Below are positions 35,401 through 44,371 of a stretch of 62,779 nucleotides of DNA, piece by piece. The position numbers and the translations under genes were made by a program. The stretch comes from Vibrio genomosp. F10 str. ZF-129 (GTDB lineage: Bacteria > Pseudomonadota > Gammaproteobacteria > Enterobacterales > Vibrionaceae), in contig NZ_AJYQ02000064.1 of NCBI RefSeq assembly GCF_000287055.2, positions 1 through 62,779 on the forward strand. The letters run 5' to 3'. The notes beneath the pieces were generated by a model. That model worked only from the letters and a program-made list of their open reading frames with translations. It ran no database searches and had not been told where the DNA came from. The number at the start of each line of letters is the position of its first letter. Positions within the stretch are counted from its first letter, which is position 1.

Positions 35401-37002
35401 ATGCCACACCTAACATTACAACCGTTATTTCAAGCGAATAAACTGAGCTATCGATTCGATAATGGCGAAATCTTATTCGATAATATTTCTTGCACGTTTA
35501 CGCATCACAGGGTGGGTTTAGTTGGACGCAACGGAGTAGGGAAATCCATTCTTGCTGCTCTGCTGGTAAAAGATCGAGCCCCTTCTTCTGGTCATGTGGC
35601 ACTGCACACTACCGTCGCCAATTACAGTCAACTGCCCTCTACTTTGCTTCAAAGTGACACAACGATTGCTCAATACCTGAAGCTTGATGAGATCATTCTG
35701 GCGTTGGAAAGCATTGAACTCGGAGAATGTGGCTCCGATCTTTTTGCTCTGGTTGAAGGGTGCTGGACGGCCAAGCTCGATCTAGAACAGCAGCTTACCA
35801 CGCTGGGTTTACCTAAGGATGTTCACTTCCCGTGCCATTTGCTAAGCGGAGGGCAGTTGGCTCGTCTTCGTCTATGGCAGCTTTTTACCGAACACGTTGG
35901 GTTGCTTGTTTTAGATGAACCATCGAATCATCTTGATAGGGAAGGAAGACAGTGGTTAGTCGAGCAAATAAGCCTGTATCCAGGCGGTATTTTGTTGATC
36001 AGCCACGATAGGCAACTGCTTCGACATATGGACCGAATTTGGGAGTTATCGACTTTAGGCTTGACTCAATACGGTGGAAATTTTGACTTTTACGTAGAAC
36101 AAAAGCACCAAGAGTCTTCGGCCATAGATCGCCAGCTTACGAGCGTGACGAAACAACAAAAACACTTAGAGCTACAGGCTCAAAAAAATAAAGAAAAATC
36201 TGACCAAAGAGCAGCGAAAGGAAACAAAACTCGAATGAAGGGCGGCATGCCAAAGATTGTACTTAATCAGCTTCGGAGTCGAGCGACCGCCAACGTGTCG
36301 AATCGAATGAAAAATGAGGGTGGACGGAGAGAGTTGTTACAAGAAAAAGCGAGCTTACTACAAGCGCGGCAAGAGCAGTTAAAAGAGCAAAAAGTGTATC
36401 TTTCAGATGGGGTTAAGCGGTCGAAAAGTTTGGTATCGATTGTCAATGGCTTACTTCCTTTTGGCTTTTGTGAACCTATTGATTTACAGATAAGTCATGG
36501 CGTCAAATTGCATCTTCAAGGAGGGAATGGAAGTGGAAAGTCGACTTTGCTAAAAGTGCTGTTAGGTCATGCCAAATATGCGGACGGGACGTGGTCCATC
36601 AACACGCCAATGATGTACTTAGACCAGCACTTTGGATTGTTGAACGAGCGCCTCTCTCTGCTTGATAATGTGTGTCTACTTTGTGATGGGGTGCAACACA
36701 GTGAAGCAAGAGCATTGCTGGCGGGTATTGGATTTCGTCGAGATGACGTTCATCGTTTAGCAAATAAACTCAGTGGTGGTGAGAAAATGAAGCTCTCGAT
36801 GCTCGTGGTAAGCCATCAAACCGAGCACCCGCTGTTACTTCTCGATGAGCCGGATAACCATCTGGATCTCGACTCTAAAATACTATTGTCCCGCGCTCTT
36901 AATCGTTATCAAGGGGCGTTTGTAATAGTGAGTCACGATGAAGAGTTTGTGCAAGAGTGTGGAGTGAATAGTACTTTTGTGTTGTCAATGTTGGGTGCTT
37001 GA
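35401..37002 (+). CDS. ABC-F family ATP-binding protein
   Basis: This 533-residue cytosolic protein has two ABC ATPase domains, Walker A GRNGVGKS and GGNGSGKS, signatures LSGGQLARLRLW and LSGGEKMKLS, and Walker B motifs LVLDEPSNHLD and LLLDEPDNHLD. The linker at about 240-330 is lysine-rich, typical of ABC-F translation factors. There are no membrane helices. ABC-F proteins act on the ribosome, either as general factors or as resistance (ribosome protection) proteins; which applies here is not clear. The start at 35401 follows AGGAGG. Confidence 0.92.
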   Translation: MPHLTLQPLFQANKLSYRFDNGEILFDNISCTFTHHRVGLVGRNGVGKSILAALLVKDRAPSSGHVALHTTVANYSQLPSTLLQSDTTIAQYLKLDEIILALESIELGECGSDLFALVEGCWTAKLDLEQQLTTLGLPKDVHFPCHLLSGGQLARLRLWQLFTEHVGLLVLDEPSNHLDREGRQWLVEQISLYPGGILLISHDRQLLRHMDRIWELSTLGLTQYGGNFDFYVEQKHQESSAIDRQLTSVTKQQKHLELQAQKNKEKSDQRAAKGNKTRMKGGMPKIVLNQLRSRATANVSNRMKNEGGRRELLQEKASLLQARQEQLKEQKVYLSDGVKRSKSLVSIVNGLLPFGFCEPIDLQISHGVKLHLQGGNGSGKSTLLKVLLGHAKYADGTWSINTPMMYLDQHFGLLNERLSLLDNVCLLCDGVQHSEARALLAGIGFRRDDVHRLANKLSGGEKMKLSMLVVSHQTEHPLLLLDEPDNHLDLDSKILLSRALNRYQGAFVIVSHDEEFVQECGVNSTFVLSMLGA

Positions 37003-37019
37003 CCAAGCTGATTTTTATT

Positions 37020-37100
37020 CTCGGAATACTGAGTCTCGAAATATTGAGCAGCTGAACCTTGAATGGCTAGATATTGAGTAACTGGATACTGAGTAACAGA
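37020..37100. repeat. Degenerate short tandem repeats
   Basis: The segment after the ABC-F gene contains repeated variants of TATTGAG/TACTGAG with spaced TAACTGGA and AGCTGAA units. It seems a worn version of the octamer-type repeats at 6979 and 62751. It has no clear function. Confidence 0.4.
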
Positions 37101-37130
37101 CCATTGTGTGTACGGTCTTTGATGTCAATA

Positions 37131-37158
37131 AAAAATGCCGTCAATAGTATTGACGGCA
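37131..37158 (-). terminator. Terminator of the Old Yellow Enzyme gene
   Basis: TGCCGTCAATA (37136-37146) and TATTGACGGCA (37148-37158) are perfect complements. On the minus strand the stem is followed by TTTTT. It probably also ends the ABC-F transcript weakly. Confidence 0.8.
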
Positions 37159-37216
37159 AAGCAAAGCTCAGGAAAAAATGAATCAAAAGTTAGACAGGGA
37201 TGGATTGAAATTTAGC

Positions 37217-38257
37217 TTAAACGAGCGTCATCAGCATATCGTCTGAATAGGTGACTATTTCCTTGCCGGATTTTACTTTGGCAACGTAATCAGGGTTGGC
37301 TATAAGAGGGCGACCAATCGCCAGCAAATCAAACTTATTCGCTTTAATCGCTTCACTGCCCGTTTCGGCGGTGTAACTTCCAACGCCCACTAATGTTTTC
37401 GAGTAGTTTGCACGCAGATAACTGGAAGCGCTTCCCCCCAAATAATCAAATGTCATTGAGTCGTCGAAGATGCCCACATGAAGATAAGCAAGATTGCGCT
37501 TTTCCAGCTCAACAAGTAAGTGATCGAAGACATCTCTATCACGGTCATCGCTATCAATATTGAAATAAGCCCCAGGAGAGACACGCAGAGCCGTGCGATC
37601 TTCACCGATTTTAGCGGTAATAGCATCAATAACCGCGAGAGGGAAACGAACCATGTTGACAGGGGTTCCACCAAATTCATCATCACGAATATTGCTGCTG
37701 TAATGCAGGAACTGATCAATCAAATACCCATTGGCACCGTGAATTTCTACGCCATCAAAGCCGGCTTCAATCGCGTTTTCTGCGGCTTGGCTGTAGTCGT
37801 TGACCAGTTGTTCTATTTCGCCGCCCGATGCCGGTTTTGGTACGGTGTACGTGAGTTCACGCATTCGGGGTACTGATCCTTCAACCGCAATAGCAGAGGG
37901 GGCCAATACAAAGTCGCCATCGAAAAAATGAGGGTGTGCGACACGCCCGGTATGCCAAAGTTGAGCAAAAATCTTTCCACCATTGCTATGAACGGCATCG
38001 GTGACTTTTTTCCAACCGCTAATTTGGTCTTCACTAAATAGCCCTGGTGTATTTGGATAGCCTTGCCCATCTGGTCGAATAATGATTGCTTCAGAAATGA
38101 TCAGCCCAGTGTCAGCACGGCGAGCATAGTAATCCACCATTTGTTGGGTAGGGACTAAGTTTTCATCAGCCATACAACGAGTGAGTGGTGCCATTAATAT
38201 ACGGTTTTTCAGTGTAATCGTATTGTTGAGGCTGAGCGGTTCAAATAGGTTTTCCAT
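37217..38257 (-). CDS. nemA: NADH:flavin oxidoreductase, Old Yellow Enzyme type
   Basis: This 346-residue FMN TIM barrel resembles N-ethylmaleimide reductase: RILMAPLTRCMADENLVPT opens it, WHTGRVAHP and GVEIHGANGYLIDQFLH carry FMN and substrate residues, and LRVSPGAYFN and LLAIGRPLIANPD follow. It reduces electrophilic alkenes, quinones and nitro compounds. The start is the ATG at 38257 behind AAGGATC; an upstream in-frame start at 38299 would run through an operator and is rejected. A TetR regulator is divergent, like NemR. Confidence 0.93.
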   Translation of the reverse strand: MENLFEPLSLNNTITLKNRILMAPLTRCMADENLVPTQQMVDYYARRADTGLIISEAIIIRPDGQGYPNTPGLFSEDQISGWKKVTDAVHSNGGKIFAQLWHTGRVAHPHFFDGDFVLAPSAIAVEGSVPRMRELTYTVPKPASGGEIEQLVNDYSQAAENAIEAGFDGVEIHGANGYLIDQFLHYSSNIRDDEFGGTPVNMVRFPLAVIDAITAKIGEDRTALRVSPGAYFNIDSDDRDRDVFDHLLVELEKRNLAYLHVGIFDDSMTFDYLGGSASSYLRANYSKTLVGVGSYTAETGSEAIKANKFDLLAIGRPLIANPDYVAKVKSGKEIVTYSDDMLMTLV

Positions 38258-38287
38258 GCTGATCCTTATGGTCTGAGTGTCTATTTC

Positions 38288-38354
38288 TTGAATGCCCATT
38301 CAAATTAGACCAAGTTGAATGATCATTCAAGTACTATTTTGAATGATTGTTCAA
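38288..38354. promoter_or_regulatory. Three TTGAATG-type operators between nemA and tetR
   Basis: Three dyads of the form TTGAATG-NN-CATTCAA lie at 38288-38303 (TTGAATGCCCATTCAA), 38315-38330 (TTGAATGATCATTCAA, perfect 16-bp palindrome) and 38339-38354 (TTGAATGATTGTTCAA). All are inside the 140-bp gap between the two divergent starts. They are likely TetR/NemR-type binding sites. The spacing of 27 and 24 bp puts the dyads on roughly similar faces. Confidence 0.85.
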
Positions 38355-38397
38355 AATAGGGTAGTATGAGCGACAGTTAGAAAAGGTGAGAACGAAT

Positions 38398-38976
38398 ATG
38401 CGCAGTGCAGAGTTTGATCGAGAAAAAGTATTACGGTCAGCAATGGATGCCTTTATTAGTAAGGGCTACAGTAAAACCAGTATGCAAGATTTGAAAAAAG
38501 CCACAGGGTTGCACCCAGGCTCAATCTATTGTGCGTTTGAAAATAAACGAGGACTGTTGGTTGCTGCGCTTAATCAATACCGTTTAGAAAGAAACACTGA
38601 ATTTATGGCTGTGTTCGACAGCAAAAATACCATCATGGAGGGGTTGGAAGCCTACCTTGGTAGCGTAGTAGAAGAGTGTGAAAGAGCTCAAATTAAGCAC
38701 TGCTTGCTGCAGAAGGCCTTGAATGAATTGGCCGACCAAGACGAAGAAGTTGAAAACATCATCAGTAAAATGCTCAATGATTGGCAGCAAGCCTTTACTG
38801 AAAAACTCCGCCAAGCTCAGCAAGATAAAGAAATATCCGAAGGCAAAGATTGCGAGGAATTGTCGCAGTTTTTAGTCATGGGTATTTATGGTATCCGTAC
38901 TTTTTCGTATACCCATCCAGCGGCGGGATCTCTGGGTCGATTGAGTCAGCAGTTACTGACGTATATTCGCAGCTAA
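38398..38976 (+). CDS. TetR-family repressor, NemR-like
   Basis: This is a 192-residue TetR regulator with an N-terminal helix-turn-helix (TSMQDLKKATGLHPGSIYCAFENKRGL) and a helical ligand domain containing Cys residues at ERAQIKHCLLQKAL and KDCEELSQF. It is divergent from a nemA-type reductase and surrounded by three matching dyads, so it most probably represses nemA and itself and is released by electrophiles sensed through cysteine. The start is the ATG at 38398 with an AAGGTGAG site; GTG at 38386 is an alternative. Confidence 0.9.
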   Translation: MRSAEFDREKVLRSAMDAFISKGYSKTSMQDLKKATGLHPGSIYCAFENKRGLLVAALNQYRLERNTEFMAVFDSKNTIMEGLEAYLGSVVEECERAQIKHCLLQKALNELADQDEEVENIISKMLNDWQQAFTEKLRQAQQDKEISEGKDCEELSQFLVMGIYGIRTFSYTHPAAGSLGRLSQQLLTYIRS

Positions 38977-39156
38977 TCGCTTCCCTTACCCCTCTAATGT
39001 TTACTTTTCCTGCACGTAATCAAGCCGTCGTTACGTCTGATTCGTTCAACGGACAAACAGCGGCTGTTTGCTCATTTATCTTCTTCATTATTTGTACTTT
39101 CCTTCCCTTTCTTTCTAGCCCCCTGTAACTGAAGTTCCGCCAGCCTCGGTGAAAAT

Positions 39157-40032
39157 TTACAAGGAGAGCGCAAAAATCAGCAGCAAGGGTAACGTGGCCA
39201 CACTGAGAAAGTTACCAAACAAAACCATCGACGCAACCTTATCAGGTTCAACTTCAAACCTTTCCGCAAAGAGATAGTTCATCACAGCTGGCGGAAGCAT
39301 GGTAAATAGCACCATCATTTGCAGGTGAAGCGTTGGCAGTGGGATCAACCAGTAAATAATTGCAAATGCGACCGCGCCAGTTGCGATAGATTGAAGCGTA
39401 CTGAGCAATCCGATTTTAAGCCCACTTAAACGCAGGTTAACCATTTGAGAACCAAGCGATAGCAACATAATGGGAACTGCGGCTTGCCCTAGAAGTGAAG
39501 TGGCTTCGATGAGTGGGTTCCAAACAACGATCCCTGATAGATTGAGAAACATCGCCAGTGCGGCCGCTAAAAACACAGGCATGGAGAATATTTGCTTGAA
39601 AGGATTCCCCTTACTAAGCAGTGCTAAGCCAATACTAATGTGAACACAGGCCGACATGACAAACAGTAAAACCGCAGGAGCTAAAGCCACATCACCAAAG
39701 GTATAAGTAAAAAGTGGAATGGCCAGATTACCACTATTACGAAACATATGCGGCGGTGCCCACGCTTTGAAATTTAGGCCCATGTATTTACAGATCGGAA
39801 TCATGAGTAGGCCCGGTACCAGGATCGCAACCAAAGAGGCGTAAATCAGGGGGAGCTGTTCTGTATCGAGAGGCATGGTTGCCAGCGAGGCAAATACTAA
39901 TGCGGGGATACAAACACTCATGTTGATTTGATTGATCGGTTTGAAATCTGGTTTTAACCATCGACCGACAGCAAAGCCAACGAACGCAAGAGCAAAGACG
40001 GGGAATAAGATATTAATCACTTGCTCGAACAT
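39157..40032 (-). CDS. AEC-family (auxin efflux carrier-like) transporter
   Basis: This 291-residue inner-membrane protein has about ten helices in two five-helix bundles (MFEQVINILFPVFALAFVGF; second half from residue 165 with the AEC-like pattern GQAAVPIMLLSLGSQM). Bacterial members include malate permeases. It lies divergent from the cdaR glycerate locus, 211 bp away. The substrate may be an organic acid, but nothing in the sequence shows which. Confidence 0.88.
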   Translation of the reverse strand: MFEQVINILFPVFALAFVGFAVGRWLKPDFKPINQINMSVCIPALVFASLATMPLDTEQLPLIYASLVAILVPGLLMIPICKYMGLNFKAWAPPHMFRNSGNLAIPLFTYTFGDVALAPAVLLFVMSACVHISIGLALLSKGNPFKQIFSMPVFLAAALAMFLNLSGIVVWNPLIEATSLLGQAAVPIMLLSLGSQMVNLRLSGLKIGLLSTLQSIATGAVAFAIIYWLIPLPTLHLQMMVLFTMLPPAVMNYLFAERFEVEPDKVASMVLFGNFLSVATLPLLLIFALSL

Positions 40033-40243
40033 AAAGTTCCTCTAGGAAATACGAAGGTAAAAAGGCATGGCTGCATTACGTTAGCAATATTTTAGGGCCT
40101 CGTCACTTGCCTTATGCATGCGGATGAAAATGAGGTGAAACGCAAAAAGAAATAAGAGTGGGTTGGAATATTTTCTATTCAGTACAAAAACATAAGCGCA
40201 GTTTGGATATACTGAATGTTGGTTAACCTTAAGAGCTTCCACC

Positions 40244-41386
40244 ATGCAGTTAAATTCACTGATCGCACGTCAGATTGTAGAAAGAGCCAGTAAGATCATT
40301 CAATACCCTGTCAACGTAATGGATGAAAATGGGCAAATCATCGGTTCAAGCGATCCGGCTCGATTGCATCGTACTCATGAAGGAGCGCTGTTAGCGATTC
40401 ATGACAATCGAACCGTAGAAATAAATAAAACAGTAGCAAGTACGTTGAATGGTGTAAAAGAGGGGATCAACTTTCCCATCCTGTATCAGGATCAAGTCAT
40501 CGGCGTGGTGGGGGTTTCTGGTGTCCCAGATGATGTGAGAAGTTTTGGTGAACTGGTTCAAATGACGGCTGAGTTAATCATTGAACAAGCTGCAATGATG
40601 GCGCAGATGCAATGGAACAATCGACACCGTGAAGAGTTGCTAAGCCAACTGATTGAAGGGTCGAGTTTAAGTGACAATCAACTGATGTCGATTGCAGCGC
40701 GTTTGGATTTGGACCTTACCCAACCGCGAGTGGCGGCGCTGGTTAAAGTGGTCCCAAGGCTGAATCAATCGGTGACACAAGAGCAGTTGCAAAAGCTCGT
40801 TGATTTATTGGAGTACCCCGCCAGAGATAATATCGTCGGTATTGTTTCTGTATCCCAAAATGAGGTGGTCGTCCTAAAACCCATTACGATTAAAGAGGAT
40901 CAGTGGTGTATAGACGCGGAAAAAGAACGAGTCAAAAAGCTGGCTAGACGGGCCAAAAAAGAGTGTGATTTTACCATCCAGATATTTGTTGGCGGTTACT
41001 TCCCTGGCTTACTTGGCCTCGCGAGATCCTATGAAACGGCGAAAGCCACATTGGATTCCAGTGTACCGACGGCCCAAAGTACTCTGTTTTTTGATGATCA
41101 CAAGCTGTCTGTCTTTATAAGCAGCATAAAACAGGACGCTTGGAAAAAAGAATTATTGATGGCTCCAATCAATAGATTGAATGAAAAAGACAGCAAGGGA
41201 GTATTGATTAAAACCCTCAATTGCTATTTTTCTCAAGATTGTGATTTAGCTCGAACTTGTCGTTTATTACATATTCATAGAAATACACTGAGGTATCGGC
41301 TAGACAGGGTTGAAGAAATTACAGGGTTAAATATCAATAGGTTAGATGAGTCTATTGAACTCTATCTCGCTCTGAAAAGTCAGTGA
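40244..41386 (+). CDS. cdaR: CdaR-type sugar diacid/glycerate regulator
   Basis: This 380-residue regulator begins MQLNSLIARQIVERASKIIQ, the SDH/CdaR sugar-diacid-binding domain (to about 135). A GGDEF-like middle region follows and a C-terminal PucR/Fis-type helix-turn-helix (CRLLHIHRNTLRYRLDRVEEITGL) ends it. CdaR activates D-glycerate/glucarate catabolism in E. coli. Here it precedes a GntP permease and glycerate kinase gene, which supports the same job. An inverted repeat downstream at 41400 may be its target. Confidence 0.92.
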   Translation: MQLNSLIARQIVERASKIIQYPVNVMDENGQIIGSSDPARLHRTHEGALLAIHDNRTVEINKTVASTLNGVKEGINFPILYQDQVIGVVGVSGVPDDVRSFGELVQMTAELIIEQAAMMAQMQWNNRHREELLSQLIEGSSLSDNQLMSIAARLDLDLTQPRVAALVKVVPRLNQSVTQEQLQKLVDLLEYPARDNIVGIVSVSQNEVVVLKPITIKEDQWCIDAEKERVKKLARRAKKECDFTIQIFVGGYFPGLLGLARSYETAKATLDSSVPTAQSTLFFDDHKLSVFISSIKQDAWKKELLMAPINRLNEKDSKGVLIKTLNCYFSQDCDLARTCRLLHIHRNTLRYRLDRVEEITGLNINRLDESIELYLALKSQ

Positions 41387-41399
41387 TACTCGGCTTATA

Positions 41400-41417
41400 A
41401 TTGTGCGTGTGCACAAT
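41400..41417. promoter_or_regulatory. Inverted repeat between cdaR and gntP-type gene
   Basis: ATTGTGC (41400-41406) and GCACAAT (41411-41417) form a perfect 7-bp dyad with a GTGT spacer, 14 nt after the cdaR stop and 150 bp before the permease start. It is a candidate operator for CdaR; it could also be a chance dyad or a weak terminator. Confidence 0.4.
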
Positions 41418-41566
41418 AAGTAAATATTGATAGTGTGAATAATTTGTAAACTTGCCCAAAGGAAAGTGACGGAGTTCGTTTGATAATAGCGACGTCCCCT
41501 ACAGGCAAACCCAGTATCGGCAGTCATAAGTACTGGATACAAATTACATAACGAAAAGGAATTACC

Positions 41567-42922
41567 ATGACCCTAGTTCTCATACTATTGGGGGTGATAG
41601 CATTCATCGTCCTCTCTACAACCAAATATAAATTACACCCATTTTTATCGTTGATTCTAGCCGCATTTATTGCTGCTTTTGCCTACGGATTACCGGCTGA
41701 TAGCATTGCGAAAACCATCGCATCAGGCTTTGGTGGAATACTCGGCTATATTGGCCTTGTTATTGTCCTCGGTACCATCATTGGTGTGATACTAGAAAAA
41801 AGCGGCGCTGCTATCACCATGGCAGACACCGTTATTAAAGTATTGGGTGAGCGATACCCAACACTGACCATGACGATCATTGGTTACATTGTTTCCGTTC
41901 CTGTTTTTTGTGATTCGGGCTTCGTGATTCTTAACTCATTGAAAGAGTCTTTATCTCATCGTTTAAAGACGTCCAGCGTTGCTATGAGTGTGGCTTTGGC
42001 TGCCGGTCTTTATGCTACGCATACCTTCATTCCTCCAACTCCAGGGCCAATTGCGGCTGCGGGTAATCTGGGATTAGAGTCTAATCTAGGTTTAGTCATT
42101 GGTGTGGGTATCTTTGTCGCCGCGGCTGCATCATTGGCTGGTATGTTATGGGCAAATCGTTTTAAAGACGTAGAGCCAGATGTAAAAGCTGAGGAATTTG
42201 AAGCAGCGAATCAAGATTGGAAAACACTAAAAGCCTCTTACGGTGAATTACCAACGGCAACCCAAGCATTCGCCCCTATTTTTGTTCCTATTTTGCTTAT
42301 TTGTTTTGGATCCATTGCCCGTTTCCCAAGCCTGCCTCTCGGTGAAGGTGGCGTCTACGATGTGTTGAATTTCTTAGGTCAGCCGTTAACCGCGTTGTTT
42401 ATTGGTTTACTACTGGCGACTCGTTTGCTTAAAGCCAGTAACAAAATTGAAGAATTTGGCGAGCGCATTAATCAAGGTATTCTGTCTGCAGCGCCAATCT
42501 TATTGATCACTGGTGCAGGTGGTGCGTTTGGTGCGGTACTAAAAGCGACGCCACTTGGTGACTATCTTGGTACGACATTATCGGCGCTGGGTGTGGGTAT
42601 ATTCATGCCATTTATTGTCGCAGCGGCGCTAAAATCGGCCCAAGGTTCATCGACCGTTGCTTTAGTGACCACATCTGCATTGGTTGCTCCGATGTTAGCG
42701 CAACTAGGGTTAGATTCGGAAATGGGCCGCGTATTGACCGTGATGGCGATAGGCGCTGGTGCAATGACTGTGTCACATGCTAACGACAGCTTCTTCTGGG
42801 TAGTGTCTCAATTCAGCCGCATGTCAGTCGGCTTAGCTTACCGAGCACAAACGATGGCGACGCTAGTACAGGGTATTACTGCAATGACATTGGTGTATAT
42901 CTTAAGCCTTGTTCTTCTATAA
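41567..42922 (+). CDS. GntP-family gluconate/glycerate permease
   Basis: This 451-residue inner-membrane symporter has about 12-14 helices. It has the GntP style: FCDSGFVILNSL, THTFIPPTPGPIAAA and the C-terminal GAGAMTVSHANDSFFWVVSQFS. The family imports gluconate, idonate or glycerate with protons. Its place between cdaR and glycerate kinase (22 nt upstream of the kinase) points to glycerate. The ribosome site AAGGAA precedes the ATG at 41567. Confidence 0.92.
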   Translation: MTLVLILLGVIAFIVLSTTKYKLHPFLSLILAAFIAAFAYGLPADSIAKTIASGFGGILGYIGLVIVLGTIIGVILEKSGAAITMADTVIKVLGERYPTLTMTIIGYIVSVPVFCDSGFVILNSLKESLSHRLKTSSVAMSVALAAGLYATHTFIPPTPGPIAAAGNLGLESNLGLVIGVGIFVAAAASLAGMLWANRFKDVEPDVKAEEFEAANQDWKTLKASYGELPTATQAFAPIFVPILLICFGSIARFPSLPLGEGGVYDVLNFLGQPLTALFIGLLLATRLLKASNKIEEFGERINQGILSAAPILLITGAGGAFGAVLKATPLGDYLGTTLSALGVGIFMPFIVAAALKSAQGSSTVALVTTSALVAPMLAQLGLDSEMGRVLTVMAIGAGAMTVSHANDSFFWVVSQFSRMSVGLAYRAQTMATLVQGITAMTLVYILSLVLL

Positions 42923-42944
42923 CAATAAAAATTAGGAAATCTCT

Positions 42945-44078
42945 ATGAAAGTGGTTATTGCTCCGGATTCTTACAAAGAAAGCTTAACAGCAATGGAAGT
43001 GGCTTGTGCGATTGAACGTGGCTTCAAACAAGTGATGCCCAATGCGGAATACGTTAAGTTACCGATGGCAGATGGCGGAGAAGGAACCGTTCAATCTCTT
43101 GTTGATGCGACGGGAGGAATCATTGTTGAACAGCAAGTCACCGGTCCAATGGGTGATAGGGTTGATGGTTTCTTTGGATTGCTCGGTGATGGCTCGACCG
43201 CTGTCATTGAAATGGCCGCCGCTTCAGGGCTTGACCTTGTTGAACGCAATAAACGCAATCCATTATTAACCACTTCATATGGTACGGGCGAACTGATTAA
43301 AGGCGCGCTCGACAAAGGGGTAAAACACATCATTATTGGTTTAGGTGGCAGCGCGACTAACGATGGTGGTATAGGCATGGCACAAGCTCTCGGTGCAAAG
43401 CTTATCGACAAGCATGGCAATGATTTGGCCTACGGTGGTGGTGCACTAGAGAACTTAGTGAGCATTGATTTAACCGAACTCGATCCGCGCTTACAAAGTG
43501 TTTCTCTCGAAGTCGCTTGCGATGTGGACAACCCATTGTGTGGCATAAAAGGGGCTTCCCATGTGTTTGGTCCGCAAAAAGGGGCAACATCTGAGATGAT
43601 TGATACCTTAGACGCTAACCTTGCGCATTATGCAAAAGTGATCGCTGAAACCACAGGTAAAGACATCAAAGACGTAGCGGGAGCTGGGGCCGCAGGAGGC
43701 TTAGGCGCTGCACTCATTGGAATGTTTAACGCCACGCTACGGCCCGGGATCAGCATTGTTATGGATGCGGTAAATCTTGAAAATGTGGTAAAGAGCGCGA
43801 ACCTGGTTATTACGGGTGAAGGCCGCATCGATAGCCAAACCATTCATGGGAAAACCCCGATAGGCGTTGCGCGTGTTGCAAAACAGTTTAAGCTTCCTGT
43901 CATCGCGATCGCAGGGTCGACAGCGGCAGATTGCAACGTGGTTTATGAGCATGGTATTGATGCGGTCTACAGCGTTGTTCTTGGCGCTACGGATCTACCA
44001 ACGGCGTTAAAAGAAGCCGCATTTAATGTTGAAATGACATCTAGAAATGTCGCAAAAGCTCTGTCGATTCGGCTGTAA
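42945..44078 (+). CDS. garK: Glycerate 2-kinase
   Basis: This 377-residue enzyme of the GarK/GlxK family phosphorylates D-glycerate to 2-phosphoglycerate. It starts MKVVIAPDSYKESLTAMEVA, and contains LPMADGGEGTVQ, GTGELIKGALDKG, GLGGSATNDGG and ITGEGRIDSQT, all family landmarks. It is the last gene of the cdaR-gntP-kinase set and feeds glycolysis. The terminator at 44121 follows. Confidence 0.95.
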   Translation: MKVVIAPDSYKESLTAMEVACAIERGFKQVMPNAEYVKLPMADGGEGTVQSLVDATGGIIVEQQVTGPMGDRVDGFFGLLGDGSTAVIEMAAASGLDLVERNKRNPLLTTSYGTGELIKGALDKGVKHIIIGLGGSATNDGGIGMAQALGAKLIDKHGNDLAYGGGALENLVSIDLTELDPRLQSVSLEVACDVDNPLCGIKGASHVFGPQKGATSEMIDTLDANLAHYAKVIAETTGKDIKDVAGAGAAGGLGAALIGMFNATLRPGISIVMDAVNLENVVKSANLVITGEGRIDSQTIHGKTPIGVARVAKQFKLPVIAIAGSTAADCNVVYEHGIDAVYSVVLGATDLPTALKEAAFNVEMTSRNVAKALSIRL

Positions 44079-44120
44079 CTGAATGAAATAATGAGTTTAA
44101 TGTAGAGTAAATCTGAGACC

Positions 44121-44149
44121 AAAGGACATCATATTGATGTCCTTTTTTT
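44121..44149 (+). terminator. Rho-independent terminator of the glycerate operon
   Basis: AAAGGACATCA (44121-44131) pairs with TGATGTCCTTT (44135-44145) around a 3-nt loop and continues into a seven-T run. Confidence 0.92.
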
Positions 44150-44371
44150 CATTGTAGGGTGGGAGATTGACGACCGAATAGCAATTTACAAAGGTTGGTA
44201 TCCCTGACACACTTCCAGTGAACTTAATCCCAATGAGTTTATGTTTAGGGTTTATGTTTCAGCAGTACCGAAATACTTAACCCACCGCATTTCGGTGGAG
44301 AGTTATTTTTGTTTGTTTACTCGTTAAACATGTAAATAAACAGATAAACGTGAAATTTTAGAGGCCGTCAT

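Noticed and set aside
37217..38299. Starting nemA at 38299
   Set aside because: That start lies within the first TTGAATG operator, and the family begins at MENLFEPL behind AAGGATC.
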